From Daucus carota subsp. sativus (lineage: Eukaryota; Streptophyta; Magnoliopsida; Apiales; Apiaceae): DNA of 64,000 nucleotides. The DNA is taken from NCBI RefSeq assembly GCF_001625215.2, contig NC_030383.2, positions 7,700,779 through 7,764,778 on the forward strand, in the 5' to 3' direction. This document shows positions 11,801-21,105 of the stretch, one piece after another (position 1 is the first letter of the stretch; each line of letters opens with the position of its first letter). Made by a program: the position numbers and the translations under genes. The notes under the pieces were generated by a model. That model did no database searches. It worked only from the letters and a program-made list of their open reading frames with translations, and was not told the origin of the DNA.

Positions 11801-14800
11801 TTGCGGCCAATGGCCATGCTTTTGTGGCATTGTTATGCATTGGCAAAGTCAATATAATTTTTTTTATCATATTTATTAATTAATCATAAAAACTTATAGT
11901 TTATTGTCTCTACTTGGTTGAGTTTATGAATACTATTACTTTTGTAATAGTCAGGAGTTATCATTGACCGTAATAGCAAGGAGTTTCTTTAGTATACAGG
12001 ATATCAGAATATGAACGTATTTTAATCATTTTCGTTATCCTAATCAACAATCAGACGTATGACATATGCGGCGTTATTCTAATCAACAATCAGACCTATG
12101 ACATATGCGACCACAAATTATGAAGTTTCTTTGAGTCTATATATCTTTTACTATTATAAGGAGTTTCTTTAGTATACAGGACAAGTTTGCTGAACACTTT
12201 GTTAACGCCATTTGGGAACAGAAGGAGAATCCAGTAATTATCATACTTGCGGCATGCAGAGTACAGCTATGGAACAGTGAGTACACAACTGAATCTTTTA
12301 AAGGCTGTGTGAATTGAACTGATTTTAACAGGTTACATTTCTCATTGGACATAACAGATGAGCCAAGGCTAGGCAATGTGTGAGGTACCAAATTCTACCT
12401 CAACTATAACCATCACAGCGTTAATCACCTAAGAAGAATGTAAGTTAGAAATTTTTGTGTTTTTGGCAAAACATAATGTTAGTCTACTCAAAGTCTTTAA
12501 TATTTTAATCATTCCATATTAGGTTAGCTGAGCTGGAATTCGTAAAAAGAGTAATAACATCTAACAAAGCAAGGAAAGCCGAGCTGTACACTGTGGAAGC
12601 AATTAAGACGTTGGATAAAGAATTTGTTGAGGTGTATAAATAAATCAAAAGGAAAGGAAAAATTACAGTTGTGCTAAAACTTGAAATAAAATCTAACGCT
12701 TTGTTATTCAGGAACAAGTACTGGCACATCTCATCATTGTACAAGTGGACGAAAAATCAAAAATGGTTTATCCGGGTCTGTACCTCCTGCGATTCTGAGA
12801 CTCAAGCAATAGAGCGTATGGAAGGCTGCCCCATCTGCCAGAGGATTGTTCCGAAATCAGGTTACACAAAAATTAGCCCATCGCTTTGTTTGTTCCTTTC
12901 GTCCAAATATAAACACTTTACAGCAACAACAAATAATGTAGATTTCGAATGGTTGTACTTGCATCGGATGATACTGGCTCTCTCCAATTCATATTCACTA
13001 TCTAGCTATATTACAATACTTTGTGTTTGTTCTAAGCAACATTATTCGTATATGTATAATTTCCTCTGTCTATTAGATTTTTTTTAATTTTAAAGCCCTG
13101 CAACGCGGGCATCAATACTAGTAGAATCTTATTTGTCATTGCTGTCTTCAATTTTTAATCTTCGTTTAATTATCTCAAGATCCACATATTAAGTTTTTGG
13201 CCTACAACCACCAGCTAGCCTTGTGTCTTCAAGCTAAATTTCATACAACTCTCACTTTCTACAGAAGTTGGCAATGCATGTTCTCTTTGATCTACTGCAA
13301 TTTTTTTCCTAGCCAAGTATTAAATAACAATGACATTGCTCTCATCTTGAAGGGAATTGCCCATTCTCCTAAAATCTTTTTCACTCAAGTAAATCAATCT
13401 CTTTATCGATCTAGTTACATCTTGTGCTTATTACAGGTTCGCCGGTTGCGGATACAACAGAGAATAAAAAATGCAGAGCTTGGAATCTCTAATGAAGAAC
13501 CAGAAACTGAACTTCCAAATTTTCCTTCATTCATTCCATTTTTGCCTCCTCTAGTAAGCCTCTTTTCTTTATTAATAATTTCACATCCTTAATGCAACAA
13601 CCAATTCAGAAAACATTTAACCTGTCTGCCATTTTTCTCATAAACAAATATCTGACGCTGTATGTGTGTGTTAATCAAAACAGTCAATAGACTACTTCAT
13701 CTGTGTTTTATAATTAAAGTTCTGCATCTCGACTGAATGACTGATATGTGCAGACCTCAGCAAACCTTAAGCAGTACTATGCTACTTGCTTCTCTCTTAT
13801 TGCTGGAATTATAATATTTGGTGGCCTCCTAGCACCAACAGTAAGTATTTCTGCATTAAAAATGTTGATATGATACCAATATTACTTCGAAGTAGCTATA
13901 GTTAGTATTTATAGGTTTCAACTGTCAGCTCTTTCTTCTTAGCCTATGCTTCTTTGACCCGTATGACTTTTCTTTGGTCATGTATTGCTCTCAAAATAAG
14001 TTATGTCACCCCTTTTTTCTATCTCGCCGTACTGACATGGATACTTATGCTTAAGTTTACTTGCCAAGATCATGGTTTTGCTTATGTTTGGCTCTTATAC
14101 AATGGTCCAAGTGGCTACTAATACATATGATAAATTATGTTTGAAGATCTTTAAATCTTTAAGGAAACAAATGACAATAAAGCCTGTTTCTGGGAACTTA
14201 TGCACTTCGAGGGGTGGTGTCCTTATACTATGTCTACAAAGATCTTTTGCATCTCATGAGACTAAATTGCCATCCAGTTACATACGACATACTTGACTTG
14301 TGCGTTGGCATATTAGGAGTAAAATGGGTTTCTTGATCAAGTCTACTGAAAACAACAAATGAGGGTGCATATGTTCTCATACAGAGAAGTAAAATAACTG
14401 CAGATCTCTTATGCAGACTTATTGCCCTGAATGCCTATTGTGACCATAGGCCATAGTGACTGAACTACAACAGATGTGGCATAGGATCCCTCATATCATT
14501 TTCTCTTATTCTAGTTCGGAAGCATTTAATTCTTATGTCATAAAAGCGTATAGCATTATTATGTTAAATAAATGATGGCAGCTCCCATAAGTTCATAACC
14601 ATTGCACACATGAAACATGCCAAAACATAAAAGAATCAAATAAATAAATATTAGAAACTGCATTGAGAGGAATGAGCACCTTTATCTCTTAATTCAAATG
14701 AACTAATAAAATAGTTAACTTGTCTGAAAAAACATCTTATACACGTTTATTTGATCTCAGTTGGAACTGAAGTTGGGAATAGGAGGAACATCTTACGCGG

Positions 14801-17416
14801 ATTTCATCCAAAGCATGCACCTTCCCATGCAGTTGAGGTATAAAGTGTGGTTACCTTTATCTTTTTGAATAAGCTCTATTTTTTTTTATCCTCTTGATAT
14901 TAATTGCATCTGCTGGTGCATTGGTCTCCACCCCAGCCTAGTTTTAAGTGACTTGCTGGTGTGAACTAAGCTTAAAATGGGGGGAGTCCTATCCTAGTTA
15001 GTAGGGATGGCATCGGATCACTTTGGGGCTGGGGTCCTCTAACCCTAAAACCAATCCCCCAACCTGCCCTGATCCCTATTAAGGACTTTATGTCACCCCT
15101 TTTTTCTATCTCGCCGTACTGACATGGATACTTATGCTTAAGTTTACTTGCCAAGATCATGGTTTTGCTTATGTTTGGCTCTTATACAATGGTCCAAGTG
15201 GCTACTAGTACATATGATAAATTATGTTTTAAGTGCTTTCTTTTCATAATTTAAATCTTTAAATTATGAAAAGAAAGCACTGGCCAATTTTTCTTATCTT
15301 AAGATCACTGGATTCAATCTTCATTTGCACAAGGATCTCTAAACAACAATCTCCACTATGATAAAACCAATCAATGAGTTTACGGAGGCTTCGCTTGGTG
15401 CAGAATAAACTTATCGTCAGTTCTCACTCTGGATATCTTAAAGTCAGGAGACAAGAACAAGTGAATCTAATATTGTGCGCAAGACTTTCTCTAATAAGGG
15501 ACATAGAGTTTTTTAGTGTGAAGGCAAGCACAACTATCTAATTCGTATTTTAAGCAAAAAAAAAAAACTATCTATTTCATATCCTTCCTGACATATAAAG
15601 AATAGGAATAAAATCATATTAAAAGCGAAAGATGTCCTGATAGAAAAGAATTGAACCTCACGAGGACCAACTATTAAAAACCATGCAAGGTGTTACCCGA
15701 CTAGTCAACTTTTAGTCGACGAGTATAGCATATAATTATGCAGATTATATGTATTGCCTGATATACTATTCATCAGGGGCGGAACCAGGATTCAAATATG
15801 GGGGGGACCAAATTGATTAAAGTAGAAAACATACCGGTTTATTTGAGATGCGCGCGCCTTTCTTTGATTGAATAAAATGAATCAATAATCTCGTCAGTAG
15901 AAATGGTCTCGGCAATCTCCTTTTCAATATATAGCAACAAATAATCTCTAAGAAACTCATCTTCCATACGATTCCGAAGTTGGCGGGGACCGGGGCTCCC
16001 TTCGGTCCCCCCCTAGTTCCTCCCCTGCTATTCATAAAACCAAACATTTAATGTGAAATGCACAACACCGATTCCTTACCAGCATTGTATTATTTTAGCG
16101 AGTACCTACTACAGTAAGCATTATAGTTATATACTATTCCTAATTTAGATATCAAGTTTCGAACCTGATACACATGTTGAATGAAGGACTCCACAACAGA
16201 CTTAACTTAAGCTAGAACGCCTTCTTATTGCTGATGTTATATGACTAAATTTGTAATGTTCCTTGATGTTTCTGTAAAGATTCTACATTAATAAGTTTTT
16301 TGCACTGGAAACCCAGAAGTTGGAAAATAATTTCTTAACTTGTTATTAGAAACAAAAGCAGTCTCTCTTGCTGGAAATAATATATTTAAATTTAATACTT
16401 ATTGCAACCCAAATTTTATCTCAGTTTTCATAGTGCAATTTCATGCTGTTCTGTATCTTGTAGATGGTATAATTCTAAAATTTCTATTACATATAGTGAG
16501 GTTGACCCCATCGTGGCATCATTTTCTGGAGGAGCAGTTGGGGTTATCTCAGCGTTGATGGTAGTTGAAATTAACAATGTAAAACAGCAGGAGCAGAAGC
16601 GGTGCAAGTACTGTCTAGGAACAGGTATATTATTGGATGAGTCAATGCCTACTGCTGAATGGTTTCATCATTCATGTTATTAGATGCATACGGATAAAAA
16701 GTACAAAATCTTTAAGTTTGTCCAGGAATCATTTTTTCTACAAGTTAAAAAAAGGAAAAGCTTAAGAAGTCTTCTCTCTTGCATACATTGTCGTTACAAA
16801 TTATTATGCTCAAGTTTATATTAATTTATGCATAATCTTGATTTTTTGTGAACTCCAGAACACTTATAATTCTCAAGATAATAATTTCAAGATATAATAT
16901 CTAAAACTTATCACTATGTCCCTTGAATCATATATTTCATATTCTTGATTTTGTTGAGGTTGCAGGAAGGTGCAACAATTACACAAATTCACATTAAGAG
17001 TTGAGCAATACTGGAACTGAGAATACTTGTTTACTGATGCAGGATATCTTGCTTGTGCTCGTTGCTCAAGTAGTGGAGGTCTTGTTCTGATTGAACCAGT
17101 TGCAACAGCGAGTGCCGGGGACCAGCCTTTATCACCACCTAAAACTGAAAGATGTTCAAATTGTTCCGGTGCAGGAAAGGTTGGATTCAAATTCCTTTGC
17201 ACACACCTAACTTTATGAAAATTGATAGTGTCAAGTCCAGGTTGCATCAGTGAAGTAATTAGCGTCATTGACCTCTACCACAGCAGCATAATGTCGGTTG
17301 CTTTGAAAGTATACATAAGATCTTATTCTATGTTGCAGGTTATGTGCCCTACTTGTCTGTGTACAGGGATGGCGATGGCAAGTGAACATGACCCGCGGAT
17401 CGATCCATTCGACTAA
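5300..17416 (+). CDS. OR: ORANGE protein (DnaJ-type zinc-finger carotenoid regulator)
   Basis: OR stabilises phytoene synthase and promotes carotenoid-storing chromoplasts; it sits in plastid membranes. Eight coding exons: 5300-5505, 6198-6312, 13437-13553, 13754-13840, 14761-14837, 16497-16624, 17043-17179, 17339-17416; all junctions are GT/AG and phases agree, giving 314 aa (Arabidopsis OR has 307). Residues 1-60 are a Ser-rich transit peptide. Next comes the conserved block FCIIEGPETVQDFAK and the Arg-rich segment IRSRRNKIFL. Two membrane segments follow: about 153-175 (FSLIAGIIIFGGLLAPT) and about 203-225. The C-terminus has four CxxC motifs (CKYCLGTG, CARCSSSG, CSNCSGAG, CPTCLCTG) and ends DPRIDPFD. 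An upstream ATG at 5252 is rejected because homology begins at MVLSSRIL. The codon at 6283-6285 of the golden-SNP site is AGG, Arg. Intron 2 is 7,124 bp because of transposons. Confidence 0.97.
7160..9480. repeat. Array of four MITE-bearing units in OR intron 2
   Basis: The terminus CTCCATTTTGAAATAT followed by a TCGTTTGACTTTTTAA-like stretch recurs near 7165, 7708, 8532 and 9047. Each is followed about 190 bp later by its inverted partner (for example TTTCAAAATAGATGGAGTAA near 7890). Between the MITEs lies a second shared segment containing TTTAGTGTTTGGTTGGGC and an ATTAATTATCGTCTCC lead-in. Unit spacing is 543, 824 and 515 bp, and the long one holds an extra partial copy near 8096-8220. This looks like tandem duplication of a composite unit rather than four independent insertions. 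Confidence 0.7.
8841..8873. repeat. (AT)n microsatellite
   Basis: About 15 uninterrupted TA repeats lie inside the MITE array. Confidence 0.9.
10150..12870 (+). pseudogene. RPA1 (RPA70)-like gene carried by the Helitron, decayed
   Basis: Replication protein A large-subunit relatives are commonly carried by plant Helitrons. Exon-like pieces in order: about 12181-12280 (FAEHFVNAIW and VIIILAACRV, an OB-fold strand pattern); about 12390-12438 (FYLNYNHHSVNHLRRM, a phrase typical of plant RPA1); 12523-12631 (LAELEFVKRV, KAELYTVEAI), with AG/GT borders; and 12712-12862, with HLIIVQVDEK then the zinc-binding block VCTSC and CPICQRIVP. A frame change falls between VDEK and WFIRV near 12757, so the zinc exon is not readable in one frame. 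Weaker upstream pieces lie near 10190-10440 and 11459-11490 (DMIGYMFEI). I saw no N-terminal start. Preserved splice sites suggest a recently functional copy. Confidence 0.65.
14001..14142 (+). repeat. 142-bp direct repeat, copy 1 (OR intron 4)
   Basis: Nearly identical to 15088-15229; I see a single difference (CTAATACATA here, CTAGTACATA there). Contains TCTATCTCGCCGTACTGACA. No coding function is recognised. Confidence 0.9.
15088..15229 (+). repeat. 142-bp direct repeat, copy 2 (OR intron 5)
   Basis: Second copy of the block at 14001-14142, offset by 1,087 bp, so the pair brackets OR exon 5. It is followed within 2 bp by a perfect foldback. Confidence 0.9.
15232..15281. repeat. Perfect 24-bp inverted repeat with 2-nt loop
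   Basis: The left arm begins AGTGCTTTCTTTTCATAATT and ends TAAA at 15255. The right arm 15258-15281 is its exact complement, with TC between. In RNA it would form a very stable hairpin inside OR intron 5. It has neither MITE-like termini nor a target duplication, so template switching is a likelier origin than transposition. Confidence 0.9.
15774..16027. mobile_element. hAT-type MITE with intact 8-bp target duplication
   Basis: The termini CAGGGGCGGAACCAGG and, at the right, CTAGTTCCTCCCCTG are near-perfect inverted repeats of the hAT style. The flanks 15766-15773 and 16028-16035 are both CTATTCAT, an exact 8-bp target duplication. The 254-bp interior has no transposase. It lies in OR intron 5, clear of splice sites. 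Confidence 0.9.
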
Positions 17417-17701
17417 TAGTTTTCCTACACATACATACCAGCTTCAAATAATTTGTATATAATGTAGTGTAGGCATAACAATGTCAGTATCACCCATGTA
17501 TCTCATTAGTAATATGTAATTTTTCCTCGACTGACTATTGTAATTTGTAACTTATGTAAGTGTAAAAGAAACTTGTATTCCCTCTGTTGATATTTACAAG
17601 TTTCATCTCCAGTTCTGCTGTTGTCTATTGTTAAAAATATCATATCATAAACATACTCATACACTAATTAGCAAAAAGAAAAAGAATACTCATACACAAT
17701 A

Positions 17702-18009
17702 CTCCCTCCGTCCCCCTCAATTGTTTACATCGGAGGACGAGGGCTCGGCACGCATTCTAATGCTCTCATAAAATATAATTTGATAAATTATTTTTGAACT
17801 TTTTTTTCTTCTGAATAAAAAATTTAGTATCTAAATTTTTATAAAAAAAGAAAAATTTGAAAAAAAAAGTTATGAAACTATGTTTTATATGCGCTTTAAA
17901 ATGCCTGTCGAGTAATGTAAAAAAAGTGTAAATAAATGATATGGACAGAAGGAAAATGTCTGTCGAGTAATGTAAAAAAAGTGTAAATAAATGATATGGA
18001 CAAAGGGAG
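17702..18009. mobile_element. Stowaway MITE with a 55-bp terminal duplication
   Basis: Left end CTCCCTCCGTCCCCCTCAAT and right end ATGGACAAAGGGAG are inverted Stowaway termini, flanked by TA at 17700-17701 and 18010-18011. The last 110 bp consist of two tandem 55-bp copies (phases starting 17901 and 17956) with GTCGAGTAATGTAAAAAAAG in each, so the right terminus is doubled. Confidence 0.85.
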
Positions 18010-18047
18010 TAATAATAGATAAATAGATAGGTCCCTGTTCTTACTAT

Positions 18048-18294
18048 GGGGCCGTTTGGCTGAGCTTAAAATAAGTGCTTCTTGCTTAAAATAAATAAGT
18101 GGAGTAGAAGTTAGAAGTCAGACAAGACTTATAAGTGATTAAAGTGTTTGACAAATAAGCAGAAGTCCTGAAACAAAAGCTAGCATTCCTAGCTTTTTAT
18201 AAGTGCTTCTTGACTTATTACACAAACAGTACGAAATAAGTGCTTCCAACTTATAAGCCCAGAAGTCGGCTTAAAAGCCGTAGCCAAACACCAC
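18048..18294. mobile_element. TIR MITE, family uncertain
   Basis: Left end GGGCCGTTTGGCTGAGCTTA and right end GCCGTAGCCAAACACCAC form imperfect terminal inverted repeats around a 247-bp interior built of AAGTGCTTCTTGCTTA-type words. I could not define a clean target duplication, so hAT versus PIF/Harbinger stays open. Confidence 0.6.
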
Positions 18295-18501
18295 CTACAA
18301 TCACTTATATCAGTAACATATGTTCGGAATAACTTATTCAACTGGACAATTTAATTCTGAGATTTTAATATATACACGATAACATTACAATTCATTAAGC
18401 TTAAAATTAACTCATTCTTGGATTTTTGGTGTCGCCCATCATCTTAAAAGCCCGGGAAAAACGTTTGTATCTACCTTAGCTTGTACTCGATTCTGGTAAC
18501 C

Positions 18502-20613
18502 ATGTTCTCTCGCCAATCCACATCTCTTTTCTTCAAACATCTCCCCATCTTTCAACACAATTACTCCTCTCAAACACTTAATCCCACCCCAATCAAGAAG
18601 TCAAAAAAAGCATCAACAAAGAGCAAAACAGCTCGAAGCCTAGCTCAACTAATCAACACCCACAACCCCACTTGGGAATCTCATCTCTCTCCTACATCTC
18701 TCTCCCAAACCACCGTTCTCCACACTCTCCGTCTCATCAAAACCCCATCACAAGCCCTTCATTTCTTCATCTGGGCCCACAAGAATGGCTTCTCCCACAC
18801 TCACCAGTCTTACTTTCTCATGCTTCAGATCCTGTCCCAATCCAGGAACTTCAATATTGCTAGGAATTTCCTTTTCTCTGTCGAGAAAAAGTCGAATGGG
18901 GCAGTCAAGATTGATGATAAGTTCTTTAATGAGTTGATTAGGAGTTATGCGAATGCCGGGCTTTTTAGTGAGTCTGTTAAGCTTTTTGAGAAGATGAAAT
19001 CAGTTGGGGTGTTCCCTTCTGTTTATACATTTAATAGTCTTTTTGTAATTTTGATGAGCCGGGGTCGAATTGGGATGGTGTATGAGCTGTTTGATGAAAT
19101 GCTTAAGACGTATGGCGTTACGCCTGATAATTTTACTTTTAATATATTGATCAAAGGGTTTTGTAGGAATGGGAAGGTGGATGAAGGGTTTAGGTTTTTT
19201 AATGAGATGATGAAGAGTGGTTGTCAACCGGATGTTGTTACATATAATACGCTTGTGGATGGATTGTGCAGGGTTGGGAAGGTGAAAATCGCGCATAATG
19301 TGGTGAAGGGTATGGTGAAAAAGAGTGGAGATTTGAATTTGAAACCTAATGTTGTTACTTATACGACGTTGATTAGAGGGTATTGTGGGAAACAAGAGAT
19401 TGATGAGGCGTTGGATGTTTTGAAGGTAATGGTTGATTGTGGACTAACACCAAGTGATATAACATATAATACATTGATTCAAGGTCTTTGTGGTGCACAA
19501 AAGCTTGATAAGATCAAAGAAGTTTTGGAGGGAAGTTTAGGTGGCAGTCAATTTGTTCCTGATGCTTGTACTTTCAATACATTGATCAATGCTCACTGTA
19601 GTGCTGGGAATGTGGATGAAGCAGTGAAGGTTTTTGAGAAGATGGCAGAATTGAAGGTCCAACCGGACTCTGCCACATATGGTATTCTGATCGGGAGTTT
19701 CTGTCAGAACAAGGATTATGAGAAATCAGAGAAGCTGCTTGATGAGTTGTTGAAAAAGGAAATATTGTTACAAGATGGTGGATGTAAGCCTCTTGTTGCT
19801 GCATATAATCCCATATTTGAGTATTTGTGTGGTATTGGAAAAAGTGCAACAGCTGACAGATTGTTTAGACAACTGATGAGAAGAGGAACACAAGACCCCG
19901 TGTCCTTTAAAACCTTGATCATGGGACACTGTAGGGAAGGTAAATTTAATGCTGGCTACGAGCTGTTGGTTATCATGCTGCGGAGGGATTTTATGCCTGA
20001 TGCAGAGATTTACGAGTCCATAATCAACGGGGTATTGCAACAGGGCGAACCAAAACTTGCCCATGACACTTTAGAGAAGATGCTAAGGAGTTCCCATCTT
20101 CCTCCAACACCTATGTTTCATTCTGTTCTTACCGAGCTTATTAAAAACAATTGTGTTAGTCAATCTGCTAGCCTTCTGATGTTAATGTTGGAAAAAAGAA
20201 TAACACCAAACATTGGTCTTTCAACAGATGTGGTGAAGCTGCTATTCAAGAATGGGACACGAGATAAAGCAATCGAGATCCTGAGGGTTGTTTATGAGAA
20301 CGGGTATACATTAAAAATGAGTGAATTGATTGTTTATCTCTGTCAAAGCAAAAGACTGCCAGAAGCACACGAAACATTGATGATTTGCCTGGGAAAGGAT
20401 CAAACTGTTGATTCGGATATATGCAGTACAGTTATAGCGGGACTCTGTAAAATTCATAAAGTTTCGAAAGCATTTGAATTGTACTACGAATTGTTAGAGA
20501 AAGGGTTTGGAAAATCTCTGAGTTGCCTGAATGATTTAAGAGATGCTCTTGAAGCTGAAGGGAGATCAAAGGAAGCCAAATTTGTCACTCTGAGGATGCC
20601 AAAACAGCACTAA
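18502..20613 (+). CDS. P-class pentatricopeptide repeat protein, At1g02060 type
   Basis: Intronless frame of 703 aa from ATG 18502; the frame is open further up but has no earlier ATG. The N-terminus (MFSRQSTSLFFKHLP) is rich in Ser, Arg and Phe and lacks acids, a mitochondrial or plastid presequence; the Arabidopsis relative is annotated as plastid. From about residue 137 there are roughly 14 PPR motifs of 35 residues. Typical ones are VVTYNTLVDGLCRVGKVKIA and ACTFNTLINAHCSAGNVDEA. Long conserved runs such as HFFIWAHKNGF, SQSRNFNIARNFLFS and MGHCREGKFNAGYELLVIML match my memory of At1g02060. There is no E, DYW or SMR domain, so it should bind organelle RNA without its own catalysis. Two motifs carry insertions (SGDLNLKPN near residue 285 and LLQDGGCKPL near 427). 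Confidence 0.93.
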   Translation: MFSRQSTSLFFKHLPIFQHNYSSQTLNPTPIKKSKKASTKSKTARSLAQLINTHNPTWESHLSPTSLSQTTVLHTLRLIKTPSQALHFFIWAHKNGFSHTHQSYFLMLQILSQSRNFNIARNFLFSVEKKSNGAVKIDDKFFNELIRSYANAGLFSESVKLFEKMKSVGVFPSVYTFNSLFVILMSRGRIGMVYELFDEMLKTYGVTPDNFTFNILIKGFCRNGKVDEGFRFFNEMMKSGCQPDVVTYNTLVDGLCRVGKVKIAHNVVKGMVKKSGDLNLKPNVVTYTTLIRGYCGKQEIDEALDVLKVMVDCGLTPSDITYNTLIQGLCGAQKLDKIKEVLEGSLGGSQFVPDACTFNTLINAHCSAGNVDEAVKVFEKMAELKVQPDSATYGILIGSFCQNKDYEKSEKLLDELLKKEILLQDGGCKPLVAAYNPIFEYLCGIGKSATADRLFRQLMRRGTQDPVSFKTLIMGHCREGKFNAGYELLVIMLRRDFMPDAEIYESIINGVLQQGEPKLAHDTLEKMLRSSHLPPTPMFHSVLTELIKNNCVSQSASLLMLMLEKRITPNIGLSTDVVKLLFKNGTRDKAIEILRVVYENGYTLKMSELIVYLCQSKRLPEAHETLMICLGKDQTVDSDICSTVIAGLCKIHKVSKAFELYYELLEKGFGKSLSCLNDLRDALEAEGRSKEAKFVTLRMPKQH

Positions 20614-21105
20614 ACAGGCTCAATCAAATCTTTAAACTCAGAGCTATGGACCAAATTGACTTTCATGAATTTGTAACAAGCTTTGTGGTAAATATATGTA
20701 ACTGTGTTTTGTTTCTGTAATGCGATTCCCTGACGCCTGAAAATAAGGGAATGTTCTTTGAATTACAGAGGTTTTATAATGATTTAACCAAGGGAAATAA
20801 TTTGAGAGTCACTTGAGTTTGAAACCTCTGCACTCCCACAACTACTGTGACACTAATACTAAATTACTGATTTTTCAGCACTTGGTAGAAATTGTGCAAT
20901 TAGGATGCAGGGAAAAAGATCAATTCATCCATCATATGTGGCAAATATATAAGGTTGAGTACACAATAACTAATTCTCTCCAGATATCATTGGCAAAAAA
21001 TCGCAACAGCTACATCAGTTTGACAACCTACGAACAGTAAACACCATGATAAAATAAAACAATACAAAATACACAACAGTGCTCGAAAGGAACTAGGGCC
21101 GGCAT

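Larger units (their letters stand above)
6457..13121 (+). mobile_element. Large Helitron in OR intron 2, carrying an RPA1-like gene
   Basis: The 3' end is clear: a GC-rich hairpin (GCCCTGC-AAC-GCGGGC, one bulge), the spacer ATCAATA, then CTAG at 13118-13121 followed by T. The 5' end is a proposal: TCTATGTATCTATGTATATT beginning at 6457, preceded by A, fits the Helitron 5' style. If it is right, the element is about 6.7 kb and the remaining intron would be about 460 bp. Inside lie the MITE array at 7160-9480 and RPA1-like exons up to 12.9 kb. I saw no Rep/helicase motif, so it is probably non-autonomous. The 3' end call is strong and the 5' end is weak. Confidence 0.6.
17417..18501. other. OR 3' region and intergenic spacer to the PPR gene
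   Basis: The OR 3' UTR probably extends to about 17600. The rest is mainly a Stowaway MITE and a second TIR element, listed separately. Little sequence is left for the PPR promoter, which must lie within about 200 bp (18295-18501). Confidence 0.6.

Noticed and set aside
15690-15735. GACTAGTCAACTTTTAGTCG resembling the ends of the 33.9-kb element
   Set aside because: A single short match with no partner end; could be a scrap or chance.
18481-18501. PPR translation beginning at TTG 18481
   Set aside because: There is no ATG there; the first ATG in frame is 18502 and starts a typical presequence.
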